A stretch of 64,000 nt of DNA from Trifolium pratense (GCF_020283565.1 NC_060060.1:3100001-3164000), one strand, 5' to 3'; counted from the first letter of the stretch, positions 1 through 10,551 are shown. Numbers and translations are program-made. The notes: a model not told the origin generated them from the sequence alone.

Positions 1-257
1 GTGTCTGGCATAAGAAAACATTCAGCACAGAATTGCAACATCATCAAGCAAAAAGGTCAAGAGAATATCTACTTTATGCACTGCCACATGACATAATTGT
101 CAAGGTTCTCTTCAAAATTGGGGGGTTCATGCCCTAAACAGTATGCATGATCTGAATATTACTTGCCGGCTAGAGTGGCTTACATGCTACATATGCAAGC
201 CAAATAATTTTTGGCGTCCGAAAATGCACTTCTAAAATTGGTAACATGTATTCTTGT
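1..257. other. Unassigned non-coding edge sequence
   Basis: No open frame, RNA gene or repeat is recognisable here. It lies beyond the point where the minus-strand TIR relic is cut off and does not contain the missing end of the TIR exon. Confidence 0.4.
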
Positions 258-585
258 GTTGCCTAGGTACGGGTACGATACCCGATATGAGTGCGGATAC
301 GTGATACGGCATTTTGAAAAAATTTAAGATACGGGTACGTTAATGCAGAGTATCAAAATAAGTATATTTTGAGTGAATTTGTCCACCACCTCAACTATTT
401 TCATCAAAAGCAAGATAAATAATTAAATGTAATAAAAAATTAAAACATTTTATGCTATTTTTAAACCACCTGCACATTTTTGTCGTATCCACGACTCCGA
501 ATCAATCAAATGGATTTTGATTTGTAAGTACGCAGCGACTACCATGCAAGTATCCGGTACTGGTGCGCGTATCCGGTACCTCGAA
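258..585. repeat. Interspersed repeat with GTACGGGTAC / CGGTACC-rich ends
   Basis: Both ends carry variants of a GGTAC-GGATACG motif in opposite orientation (about 266-320 and 550-585), around an AT-rich middle. It joins the TIR relic abruptly: the relic's frame stays TIR-like up to about 586 and then reads into this repeat, so the element, or a deletion next to it, removed the last part of the TIR exon. The element class is not identified. Confidence 0.45.
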
Positions 586-1340
586 GTGCCTTTCTCCAGC
601 TCAACTCAGAATCCAGCGACTCATCTTCCTCCTTCTTTGAAAGGGATTCGTCTTCCTCCTTTGAAATTCTATTCAAGAGATTCTGAAATGCTTTGCCAAA
701 CATATCTTTTTGGTGACGTATTTCTGCGGGATCTACATCATAGAATACCGGCAAAACTATCTGCCCCATGGTTCTCTGACTGACACTTCATTATCTTTAC
801 CAACTCATCTAGACACCATCTCGAATCTGCATAATTTCTTGAAAAAACAATCACAGAAATTTGAGACTCCTCAATTGCTTTAAGTAATGATGTTGAAATT
901 TGATCTCCTCTTTGAAGCGAATCATCGTCTTTAAAAACGTTAACTCCAGCATTATGAAGTGAAGCATAGAGATGTGAAGTGAATGATGCACGTGTATCTT
1001 CCCCTCTAAAACTTATGAACACTTCCTAAAGTTTATTTTCTATGGAAAGCACAACCTTCCTCTTATATTTATCCTCCAGTTCATCTCGCATCTTGTCGGG
1101 GTCCACTTTTCCAACAATCGTTAGTCTATTACTAGATACATCAGCTTCAGCGCTCTCCACAACTACGTATGTGTTTGGTTTTACGGTGGACATAATTGAT
1201 TTTGACAGAATTGAGTTTGATAGAATTGAGTTTGACTTAATTGATTTATGTTTGGATATAATCATATAAAAGTGAGTTGAACAAAGAATTTGAGTGTACA
1301 AATCAATTCTAGAATCAGAAGCTACGATTTCTAGCTTCAA
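582..1340 (-). pseudogene. Relic of an HMA-TIR fusion exon (TNL fragment)
   Basis: Read on the minus strand, 1180-1029 encodes the second half of a heavy-metal-associated (HMA) domain (VESAEADVSSN, then LTIVGKVDPDKMRDELEDKY). It ends in ENKL, then one TAG codon (1028-1026), then in the same frame EVFISFRGEDTRASF, the start of a TIR domain. The intact genes here have Tyr-Glu-Val-Phe at this place, so TAG looks like a single-base change of a TAT codon. The TIR runs through IVFSRNYADSRWCLDEL, is frameshifted near 775, resumes as GQIVLPVFYDVDP and is lost at about 586. The metal-binding Cys half of the HMA domain is not visible upstream. HMA domains occur as integrated baits in some rice CC-type receptors; here one was joined to a TIR. 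No NB-ARC exon remains. Confidence 0.75.
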
Positions 1341-1470
1341 GTAGAATCAATTCTGGAGGCAGAATCAATTCTAATTTTGAGAAACCAAACAAGCCAGAAT
1401 CAATTCTATACGTCTAGAATCAATTATGGCGGCTCCAGAATTGAAGCCAAACATACACTACATCAACAAC
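1290..1470. repeat. Repeat built of AGAATCAATTCT units
   Basis: The palindromic 12-mer AGAATCAATTCT and near copies recur at about 1303, 1340, 1362, 1390 and 1416. This resembles an abundant legume MITE-like repeat. It replaces whatever lay upstream of the HMA segment. Confidence 0.4.
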
Positions 1471-1878
1471 AAAATCAATTAACACCACTAAGCCAGAGGG
1501 GTTTGGGTAGTACTCCCTCCGTCCCGAATTATAAGAGAAAATAAAAAAATCACACTTATTAAGAAAAAGTAAAACATGAGAATTTGAAATATGTTTTTGT
1601 GGGTTTTTCTTGAAATAAGTTGCATAGGAAGATGTAAAACCAATTTTTATTGGTGGTTGTTTATTGAAAAAATGGTAGAGAGAGAAAATTAAATGCAATT
1701 TGCATTTAATTTTATGAGAATAAGGGAAAAACATTCTTGAAAATGACTTTCTCCCTTATAATTTGGGACAAAAAAAATGACATTTTTTCCCTTATAATTT
1801 GGGACGGAGGGAGTATATCGTAAGTCTTGGGTTCGATTCCAGTTCATTATAAACCAAAAAAAAATCAATTAACACCAC
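1471..1878 (+). mobile_element. tRNA-derived SINE-like insertion, split by a MITE
   Basis: A perfect 18-bp direct repeat (AAAATCAATTAACACCAC) lies at 1471-1488 and 1861-1878. Between the copies, ignoring the MITE at 1513-1813, is a unit of about 65 bp with a B-box-like GGTTCGATTCC (1830-1840) and an A-rich 3' end (1853-1860). A long target duplication, a Pol III-type box and an A tail are the signature of a SINE retroposition. Confidence 0.6.
1513..1813 (-). mobile_element. Stowaway-like MITE, copy 1
   Basis: Terminal inverted repeats CTCCCTCCGTCCC and GGGACGGAGGGAG bound a 301-bp AT-rich element, with TA target duplications at 1511-1512 and 1814-1815. These are hallmarks of Tc1/mariner-related Stowaway MITEs. 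Its interior matches copy 2 in inverted orientation. It sits inside the SINE-like unit, so it is the younger insertion. Confidence 0.8.
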
Positions 1879-1982
1879 CAATCAATGTCCTCGAAAAATA
1901 TCTTAGTGATATGGGCTGGAACACCTAAGAAAATGAATTTAATTAGTTATTTTGTAGATTCGTCCAATGTTATACCAACATA

Positions 1983-2282
1983 CTCCCTCCGTCCCAAATT
2001 ATAAGGGGAAAAAGTCCATTTTTTTGTCCCAAATTATAAGAGAAAAAATCATTTTCAAGAATGTTTTTTCCTTATTTTCATAAAATTAAATGCAAATTGC
2101 ATTTAATTTCTCCTCTCTCTCATTTTCTCAATAAACAACAACCAATAAAAATTATTTTTACATCTTCCTATGCAACTTATTCCAAGAAAAACCCACAAAA
2201 ACATACTTCAAATTCTCATGTTTTACTTTTTCTTAATAAGTGTAATTTTTTTATTTTTCCTTATAATTTGGGACGGAGAGAG
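1983..2282 (+). mobile_element. Stowaway-like MITE, copy 2
   Basis: CTCCCTCCGTCCC at the left end and GGGACGGAGAGAG at the right, with TA at 1981-1982 and 2283-2284. It is about 300 bp and strongly similar to copy 1 but in opposite orientation, 169 bp away. The similar small ORFs in the two copies are MITE sequence, not genes. Confidence 0.8.
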
Positions 2283-2320
2283 TATCATGTATGATAATTA
2301 AAAACACATGATGCGTCACA

Positions 2321-4320
2321 TGTTAGAATACTTTATAATATTCTAATAATATTATGTGGGTAAATATCTTTATATAATTATAGGTTTAATTAGTTAAATG
2401 GTCCCTTAAAGACATTTTAGGTTTCACAATGGTCCCTTAAAGAAAAAAAGGTCCGGATTGGTCCCTTAAAGACATTTCCGTTAACCAAAAAGGTCATTTC
2501 CGTTAATTTGTTTTTATATGAACCGTTTGATCATTTTATTAAAAATGCAATGGTTGGATTTGCATGTCTACTGAATGTAATGGTGAACCATCATCAAGTA
2601 AATATTTCTTTTGTTGTACATCTTTTTCTCTCTCTTGTTCTTCATGTTCATAAGCAACTTCATCAAAAAAAAATCCCTAAATTGGTAATTGAAATCCTAA
2701 ATCCTAAATTGGTAATTGGAACGGTTCTTGGAATCAATTACACCTTCTTTGCTTTAACAATGTTTTTAGGATTTGGGTTTTTTGGATTTAGATTCACATG
2801 AAAAAAATTTGATTTTGGATTTTAATTTCTGAATTTTTTAAAGTATTTTTTTGGATTTGGATTTTTATGAAGATGTTGATGAAGAATAAGGAATGGAAGA
2901 AGATGAAGAATAAGGAATGGAAGAAGATGAAGAAAAATATAATTTTTTTCTGATCTGGATTTTGGTTGAAGGAGATTTATGAAGATGATGATGAATGTTA
3001 AAAAGTAAAGAGATTTGGATTTTTAATTTAGGGTTAATATGTATTTTGTAGTTATAAAATTATTTTTATGTTTATTCTAAATCGATTTGAATTTTTTATG
3101 TTTAATGAAAAGGGGATAATCATGAAGTTGAAGAAATTGAAGATGTTGAAGTTGTTACAAATCCTTCAAACACTGTTGTTGAAGAAATTGTAGATATTTC
3201 ACTTGATACTGTGTTTAGTGATAATGAAAATGAGGTGGTTGGTGATGATTCAGATAGTGATGGGTTTCTTTTAGAGGTTTGGATTTTTAATTTATGAATT
3301 TTTTAAAGTATTTTTTTGGATTTGGATTTTTATGAAGATGTTGATGAAGAATAAGGAAAGGAAGAAGATGAAGAAAAATATTATTTTTTTTTCTGATCTG
3401 GATTTTGGTTGAAGGAGATTTATGAAGATGATGATGAATGTTAAAAAGAAATTTAGAAAGAAGATGAAGAAATTGAGAAAAAAACTAGTTGATAATGATG
3501 CACCATTAGATATAGTGTACCTTCAAAATTCAATGGTTATTTTTTTCCAATAAGATCAAACGGCTTAAATTAAAAGAATTATTGAGATCTATGGTGGACC
3601 ATATGTAATGGTGATCCACCTAATATATTAGGTGTTAAAAACTAACGGAAAGGACCTTTTTGGTTAACGGAGATGTCTTTAAGGGACCAATCCGGACCTT
3701 TTTTTCTTTAAGGGACCATTGTGAAACTTAAAATATCTTTAAGGGACCATTTAACTAATTAAGCCTATAATTATATTAGTTATTTATCAAGTATGAGTTT
3801 TAATTGATTAAGTGATCAAATAAAGTTAAAAAACTAATTAGATTTATATTTAGAATTAATTAAGTATTTAATTAATTTGATATAGGCTCAATATGAGTGG
3901 ATGTCAGGATGGGCCATTTCGAAATAATGGGAATCCTAATTGGCCATCACACTATATATAGGCTATGGTCCCCGATATACCGGACACACTGCATATTGAC
4001 TCTTCTCCCCATCTGAAGAGTGTTTTGGGCATAAGGAGTCTCGGTTGAGGAAGAACCACAAGCCAACGGATGCTCGTCGTCCGTCTCTCGCTTTGTGTTT
4101 CAGGATTGCTACCGGGAGACTCTGCGGTCAGTTCATCTAATAAATTCATCAACCTGGTATTCCTAATACTAATCCTTCATAAATCAACATGTCGTAGATC
4201 AGATCCTGTTTTATATTCATGCTCATATATTTATTTGGTTTCCGCACTAAAGTAAGATAATGGATTTAATCTTTATTGTTCAGCATGTTTTATGATTAAA
4301 GTATTAAATTAATTCCAACA
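2321..4320. mobile_element. Solo LTR of a retrotransposon, interrupted by a MULE
   Basis: Starts TGTTAGAATA and ends ATTCCAACA, with a perfect 5-bp target duplication TCACA at 2316-2320 and 4321-4325. Without the nested element the LTR is about 607 bp. No internal domain or second LTR is present, so it is a solo LTR left by recombination. The TG...CA ends and 5-bp duplication fit a Copia or Gypsy element. Confidence 0.75.
2383..3765. mobile_element. Mutator-like (MULE) non-autonomous element
   Basis: Long terminal inverted repeats of about 130 bp (2383-2512 and 3635-3765), each with three GGTCCCTTAAAG motifs. They are flanked by identical TATAATTATA (2373-2382, 3766-3775), matching the 9-10 bp duplications of MULEs. 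The 1383-bp body has no transposase. It holds a direct repeat of about 165 bp (2820-3005 and 3287-3447) around a short acidic coding-like stretch (3120-3280). Confidence 0.75.
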
Positions 4321-4455
4321 TCACATTCATTAAATGATGTGACAACGCGTCATTGGATATATGTGTAAAAAACTTTTACACCGACGGTGCACAACAATTA
4401 AACTCAAAGAAATTATATGCACTCTCTCCGTCTTAAAATATTAGAGAAAAACTAA

Positions 4456-4600
4456 ATTTTTTGGCTCCCAGGGGAAGGAGGCCCGGTAATACAAAGTTCG
4501 GCCGTGAGGGAAGTAAAGTCTGACCAATAATTGTTATCACCAGGAATCGAACTCAGTTCTCCCAAACGATTCATCCCCCACTTGAGCCCAATATTTTTTA
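4456..4600 (-). mobile_element. SINE-like sequence
   Basis: On the minus strand a B-box-like GAGTTCGATTCC (4543-4554) is followed by GGTCAGACTTTACTTCCC and CCCCTGGGAGCC. The copy at 44361-44475 has the same downstream sequence. It lies inside a degraded Stowaway-like end (4427-4445). Confidence 0.45.
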
Positions 4601-4976
4601 ATAAAAATTGTTTTTCCAAAGAAACACACACAAACATACTCAAATTATTATTTTTTGATTTTTCTTATATTTTCTTAACAAGTGTAACCAAATTTGTGTG
4701 TATTTGCCTTGGCGTAGAGATATTGAAATCATTTGTCCACTTTATAAGATGCATTAAACCCGACTTCAAAGTTAACTGTCGGAAGACCAAACCAAAAGCA
4801 TAAGCATATCCTCAAATGAATCAAAATGAAATTCATAAAATCCGCGTCACAACAGAACCATCCTCCATGGACCGTAGGTCTTCCAAATAGATGGTAGTTT
4901 CGTGTGCAGATCCCTTGTCCCCTTTATTCAACAACACTAGCCCATGAAGATTTCTTCGGCGGTCAGCGAGACCTTT
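4601..4976. other. Intergenic, no gene seen
   Basis: AT-rich DNA between repeats; the ORFs have no recognisable family or codon bias. Confidence 0.35.
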
Positions 4977-4984
4977 CTCATACT

Positions 4985-5819
4985 CAGGGGCGGGCTCAGA
5001 CACAAATAATTGGTGGGGCTATAAAAATTTTAGGCACTACTCAAAAAAAAAAAAACTTTGATAATTCAGTTGAACAACAAACAATATATGAGATTTACTA
5101 ATACAACATGTATATCCAAAAAAAGAACAACAAATCAACGAACTATAAAATTTCTTTTAAAAAAAAACAAACATAAAAAAAAACCACAAAATTTCTATTC
5201 GAATAAGAAAAAGACTATAATTGTTAAATCATGCATATCACTATTGTTAGAGTCTTCACAAGATCCTACATTGGACCAAAATATATAGAACACAAAATTA
5301 TACTAGCATATAGTTTATTTTGATAAACTAATAAACTAATTCAATTAGTTTATAACTTATTAATTTTTATTTCAATTTGACTCGTATTATCTTACTTCAA
5401 AAAATTAAATATTAATTATGTCATTTCATATTTATATTCCAGTTGAATTGAGAATTTTACCCAATACTACAAACTCAATTAGAGTTATTCACATTTTTTT
5501 TACCAAACAAAGTTAAAGTTAATTGTTATAAAATTAAATTATATATAGCATAAAATAATACTTTACATATAATGAAAGACTTGAAATCATCAATAATAGA
5601 CTAGAAACTAATATTTGCACTAATACTTAAACTAATATATGTACGAGGGACTTACAGTCATCAATAATAAATTCTAAACTAATATTTACATTAATATTTG
5701 TACAAATATATATACAAAATGACTTAAAATTATTTATAAAATATTTATTTATTTTTTTTAGAAAAAAATTGGGCTGGTGTGGCTATAGCCACACCAAGCC
5801 TCGAAGAGGTCCGCCCCTG
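4985..5819. mobile_element. hAT-like non-autonomous DNA transposon
   Basis: Ends are CAGGGGCGGGCTCAG and GGTCCGCCCCTG, with a perfect 8-bp target duplication CTCATACT at 4977-4984 and 5820-5827. Both features are typical of hAT elements. The 835-bp AT-rich interior carries no transposase. Confidence 0.8.
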
Positions 5820-5827
5820 CTCATACT

Positions 5828-6261
5828 CCTTTTGGGTTATTTTAATATATAATGAATCTCCCTTGATCATGGGGGAAGGGAGGTGACTAACTTGGACCTC
5901 ACATGAATCATGCAATACTTGAACGAAATATTTCGTCTGCCTTGTCTTCTCCGGTGGCACCATGGCCGATGTTGCAGCCACAATGAAAGGCCACGCTGCC
6001 ATCGAACCGGTGCTCAAAATTAACACGCAAACAGAAACGAGCTCTCAATGTTCGGTGAGCAATGATGATGAATAATTCCAAACAGCGATGCAGAAATTTC
6101 AAAGTGTGGTGCAATTTGCAAAAGTACGTGATTGCAAAATAGGCTTCAAATTCAATTGGTACTGTAGAATCTTTTGATATGTGAATTCCTATGTGATTGA
6201 TTGTAGCCACGTGGTAGTGGCTTATGCTTGATCGGTGAAATCATACATAGAGGGTATATGG
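5828..6261. other. Intergenic, no gene assigned
   Basis: Moderately GC-rich for this window, with overlapping minus-strand ORFs (5745-6026, 5908-6210) that match no family I recognise. It may be remains of a gene interrupted by the hAT element. Confidence 0.3.
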
Positions 6262-8036
6262 ACCAAGGTTTGCGACCGACCCATTTAACCCACGGTCCGC
6301 ACGGACTTAATACCATTTTTTTTGTCCATTTATATTTTTGTCCGTGTGGATCGGACCGTTAAAACTGCGGGTTACGTGGGTTAGAAATTTTTTTTTTCTA
6401 CCTCAAGAATTTTCACTCTAACCCAACATATTGAATTGAAATGACAAATCTCGCCTCATATATAAGATAACACTGTAAAAAAAATTAATTTTCTACCCTA
6501 CTCAAAGAAAGTATGCCGGTGTGAGTTAGAGGAAAAAGACAGAGTATATATGTGAAAAATTTTCATACCGATACACTTCGAAAAAGTGTGCCGGTTTGAA
6601 ATCATTACCGGTACTCTTTTTCCAAGTTTGCCTAGCTGTATGAATATTCATACGATTTCAAACCAGCACACTTCTAAAAAGTGTATCGGTAAGCTTTTTA
6701 AGATGAGAGGCTATACCGACGAAATTCGACGAAATTCGACGAAAATGCATATAAATCAGCTTTTGTGCTTCCCATTTGTCGCTCTTTGATTTTCAAATAA
6801 ATTGGAAATTTTGCCTTCTACGGTCTTCACCTCTCCACCGAGATCTTTGAAGGATCCACTTCAAGCACACACACTGGCCCAATAATAGTAGTATCTGAAT
6901 CTGAAGTTTCACTTTACCTACTTTCTTCTTTATTTGTTGGTTTTCATTGCTTGGTTGGAAATTCAATTAGAAAAAACACGAGCCAATACTAGTACCTGAA
7001 GCTCTGAATCTAAAGTTTCACTTTGCCCAATTCATTGATCCTATAAGCAGTTTGATGGAGGTTGAAATTCGTCACTTATCTTATCACCTCTTCTTCCTAT
7101 TCTTGTTGGGCTACTCTATAATTTCTTCAATTAACAATCTTCATCCTAATCCGACCAACATCATTGTTGGTGCAAGAATAACGTTTTTTGTTGAAGGAAA
7201 TCAGGAAGCTGTGTTGTTACCTACCGGAACAGTTTAAAATACCGGAACACACACTTCGAAAAAGTGTTCAGGTATGTAATACCGTATACGATTCAAACCG
7301 GAAACCTTATTAAGTGTTCCAATAAACATTCATAGTTTTTACAAACCGGAACACTTTGAAAAGTGTTCCGGTAAAATTAACATACCGGAAAAGATAAAAA
7401 CTTACCGGAACAGTTTTTCGGGAATTTGAACGGTCTACCAGAAAAATTATAAAACGACAAAATAAAAAATATTAAAATATGCTGAAATTTGATAAGGGTA
7501 GAATGGGCATTTTGAAAATTATGTTGGGGTAGAGTGAAAATTCTTGGGGTAGAGAAAAAAAATTTCGGAGTGGGTTAAATCCGCGAGTTAGCCCGTGGCC
7601 CGCGTTTTTTTAATTTATATAATTAGTTACAAATTTTATCACTTATAAATTATAACTTGGTCAATGTCCAAATCCAACTTTTTCAACCAAAAAAAAAAAT
7701 CCAACTCAAAAATGTCACAAACTTTATTTATTTTTATTTGTTACCTACAATTTATATATTATATCATAAAATTATTAATAATATAAATTTTTTTAGCTTT
7801 TATTATATCAATATTTTACTAATTTAGTTTATTTTTTGATAAAAGTGATTTTTTATTTTTTGTTTGTAAAAGTCTGCGGGTTAACCATTTAACCCGCGGG
7901 CTTACGCGGACCAGACTTGAAGTTACATATCATAACCCGTTTATATTTGCTGACGGGCTTGTTCGCCCCGTTTATTATGCGGGCTTATGCGGGGCGGGTT
8001 AAACGGGGAAGGCTAGCCCGAATACCCAACTCTAAT
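6262..8036. repeat. Repeat with GCGGGTTAAACGGG-type ends, containing a nested element
   Basis: Both flanks carry GC-rich variants of AACCCGCGGG-like sequence (6275-6385 and 7570-8036) in inverted arrangement, ending near CGAATACCCAACTCTAATC. A related fragment lies in intron 1 of TNL-4 (46371-46480). The middle is occupied by the element at 6398-7556. Confidence 0.45.
6398..7556. mobile_element. Foldback element with internal palindromes
   Basis: Inverted ends TCTACCTCAAGAATTTTCAC (6398-6417) and GTGAAAATTCTTGGGGTAGA. The interior carries repeated palindromic blocks of the form CCGGAACACTT-(A/T)n-AAGTGTTCCGG, near 6566-6700 and 7216-7440. No transposase is seen. The 61-codon ORF at 7052-7237 starts with a hydrophobic stretch but has no other support. 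Confidence 0.5.
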
Positions 8037-8465
8037 CATACATGTGTAGCAAGTTGCCAATTTTGCAGGTCGGCGCTCATGATTGGAAAAACCCTAGAGC
8101 GCTTTAAAAAAAAAAACTGAACTAATTTGTAAATGAAATATAACGCACCATGTCAATTTATCTAGAATATCCTTGTTCAAAAAACAATTATCTAGAATAT
8201 CGACGAGAGTGTACATAACTGAATCGGGAAACATTAAATTTTCATTACATCTTGTCCGAATATATAAATAGGATTACAAAGAGATTAATACTAAATTGAG
8301 CTAACAACTGAAAACATAAAGAAACTAAATCTTATACAAACTATAAGATAACATGACATCAACTCAATTAGCATAATCTAAGTATCTTAACTGCATGCTT
8401 GCAGAGAATGATATCTCGATCAACCTGCTTATCTGAAATCAATAAGTGGGGATGAGAACAACCAC
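8037..8465. other. Intergenic, no gene seen
   Basis: AT-rich sequence without a recognisable gene or repeat. Confidence 0.35.
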
Positions 8466-8640
8466 TTTATCTCAGTGGATTCCTACTACCCAATTACTAT
8501 TGGTGTCTACACCTGGGCAACTGATGAGCCCACCAACTTAGGTGATCCCGGCACTGCCACCTCGCGATCTTCTCCACACTCCTCTCTAGTGAAGTTTTTG
8601 TCTTCCGTAAGAATCGAACCACGTACCCTAAAATTTAAAT
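8466..8640 (-). mobile_element. SINE-like sequence
   Basis: On the minus strand a B-box-like GGTTCGATTCTTAC (8607-8620) leads a GC-richer block of about 150 bp, unlike its AT-rich surroundings. No clear target duplication was found. Confidence 0.35.
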
Positions 8641-9399
8641 ATGTGTTCAATTCATTCCCACAACTAATTGAGGTACGTAAATATCTTATTGTTATATATT
8701 TATATAGACTAAACAACAAAGGAAATAGGCACAAATCAGAGGCAAGCATGTTATCATTTAAAAAGACAGTAAACTTATTGATTTCATTCAAAATCAAAGA
8801 AAGATGATCGATTGTCAACTGCTTTTTATTTAATGTTTGTATTGTCAATCGATTGTTTTTCCTATTGATTTTTTCGTAAATTGGATATTCTTTTCGCACA
8901 AAATCGAATGTAAATTTTAGTTAAGTGAAAAGAGATTCACGTGGTTTTCATTCAAGTGTTATTGAATTATTATATTTGAAGGCATTTCATATTTAAAATT
9001 GACACAATTCGATTAAGTCAATGGAGTTGTCTTTATCAACAAAAAGAAGTAAATGGAGTTGTCTTTATCAACAAATTAAGTCAATGGAATTGCGGAACAA
9101 AGAACCCACTAAGCAATAAGCGATGATGATTTTTTTGTTAAGTTAAACGGTCCAAAATCAAGGAATTAATAATAGTTATATATATTGAGATAGATCTGAC
9201 ACAATAGAGGCAATATGAGACATTTCTAGCAACATCTGACGAATCAAGTCTTGTTGAGAATCCAAATCAACCCAGAACCAATCAAAAATCAGATCGAGGG
9301 ATGGTCAATCAACGTGGTTGAACATCACGAGCACAAGAATCACAAAAAATCAATGAACACTTTAGTACGGCGAACAACTACTAGCGTCAACACAAAATA
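8641..9399. other. Intergenic, AT-rich
   Basis: The only structure noted is a short direct repeat (ATGGAGTTGTCTTTATCAAC at about 9020 and 9053). No gene seen. Confidence 0.35.
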
Positions 9400-9600
9400 T
9401 TTATGCACCTAACCTTTTTGAACCATATCCAAGGTTCCAGGTGTAACACAGAAGGGGATGACATTGGTAAAGGTGGTATAAAATGGTAATAATTCTTTTT
9501 TGGAACACACCCTCACACAATAAGTGAAAAAACGATAGCCAGTCTATGGATCGAACTGTAGTCATCGCTACTAAACCAACTAACGATTGATAATTTTTCA
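9400..9600 (-). mobile_element. SINE-like sequence
   Basis: The minus strand reads TTAGTTGGTTTAGTAGCGATG followed by CAGTTCGATCC (9548-9558), resembling tRNA A and B boxes 25-35 nt apart. The downstream body runs toward 9400. No full tRNA cloverleaf. Confidence 0.4.
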
Positions 9601-9779
9601 ATGCATTTACAGAGATACAAATCATTTTTTTTTTTCACGGGAAACAAAATTAAAATAAATTATATTGAAGGGGCCAAAATCATATTTAAACTTTTTTTTT
9701 TTACAAGGTTGTGATGTATTGATGTGTGTGTGTTTTATTATTTTGACAAGGTCATGATGTGTGTGTCTTTTATTGTTTT

Positions 9780-9942
9780 TTTTTGACAAGGTCATGATAT
9801 ACTACCATGGAGTGCATATATAAATATTGTTCAAGTCCTTCATACTCAGACACACAACACAATCATCTAATTTTCTTTCAGCTACACAAACTCATCTCAT
9901 CCTTCCATGTCTTCCTTTTCGAGAGACCAATATCGGCGGTGA
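9780..9942 (+). pseudogene. Orphan TNL promoter, 5' leader and start codon
   Basis: A TATATAAA box (9817-9824) is followed 83 bp later by ATG (9907) in the context CTCATCTCATCCTTCCATGTCTTCC. This closely resembles the starts of TNL-3 (33956) and TNL-4 (45389), whose proteins also begin Met-Ser-Ser. The frame gives only MSSFSRDQYRR before a stop; the TIR domain that should follow is gone. Confidence 0.5.
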
Positions 9943-10551
9943 GACTGGCCGGACTCTCTCATTTGATCAGATGAGAAGAAAGTCTGTGCGTAACTAGTCA
10001 TATAACATTCCTCCGTTTCAACAACAATGTAAATATATTATTATTATTTTAATGCCCAAACCAAATTTATGTTTGGTATATTGTTTATTTTTAAGTTTCT
10101 AATTTGGTCCTTACATTTAAAAATTTTAAGTTTGTCTTTTACGTTTCAATAAGTTAGTCTTTTTAGTCTAATTTTCATTTAAAACTTTCATGTGACTAAC
10201 ATAGATACGCAGATGGATAATTTGGAGATGACTTATTTGATGGAAAGAACGAGTGTATAGATGTCACAAAAAAAAAAAAGAAAAAAAAGAACGAGTGTAT
10301 AGACTAACTAGGAGATAAACTTAAACATTTTAAATGTATTGTTAAAACATAAAATAAAAATTATGAAGTCAGACATGAAATTTTGCCTCTTGTCATTTTA
10401 CTTCATTACATGAATTTAGTTCATTCAATTTCAACCCATCTATTTATTTCTTATTCTTTATTTTTATTATTATTTTCAATAGCTTACAGGGATGAAGTTA
10501 AAAGTCAAAAAAAGATGTAATTCAACCCTATAAAATTGGCTTCTTTGAGCA
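9943..10551. other. Intergenic, AT-rich
   Basis: Contains a block at 10090-10330 with TTTGGTCC-type repeat sequence and an internal direct repeat AAGAACGAGTGTATAGA (about 10246 and 10287). No gene seen. Confidence 0.35.

Larger units (their letters stand above)
1935..4405. mobile_element. Old TIR element, broken by two later insertions
   Basis: The pieces at 1935-1980, 2285-2320 and 4321-4405 line up, in inverted order, with one element at 36895-37065. The right end carries TTTACACCGACGGTGCAC (4374-4391). The Stowaway MITE copy 2 and a solo LTR with its own nested MULE separate the pieces. The element class is unclear; it is a short non-autonomous DNA element. Confidence 0.55.

Noticed and set aside
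517..783. Plus-strand 88-codon ORF
   Set aside because: It is antisense to the TIR relic and has no family resemblance of its own.
1420..2294. Two similar ORFs on opposite strands (1420-1734, 2061-2294)
   Set aside because: Both are the same Stowaway MITE sequence read through; similarity is due to the element, not to a gene.
5908..6210. 100-codon minus-strand ORF starting MATINHIGIH
   Set aside because: Overlaps another ORF in a different frame, shows no domain and lies between repeats.
7052..7237. Small ORF with signal-peptide-like start
   Set aside because: Only 61 codons inside a foldback element; hydrophobic starts arise easily from T-rich DNA.
8507..8899. 130-codon minus-strand ORF
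   Set aside because: Half of it is a SINE-like repeat; no recognisable protein.
9548..9600. tRNA gene
   Set aside because: A-box and B-box-like sequences are present, but no acceptor stem or anticodon arm can be folded; SINE origin fits better.
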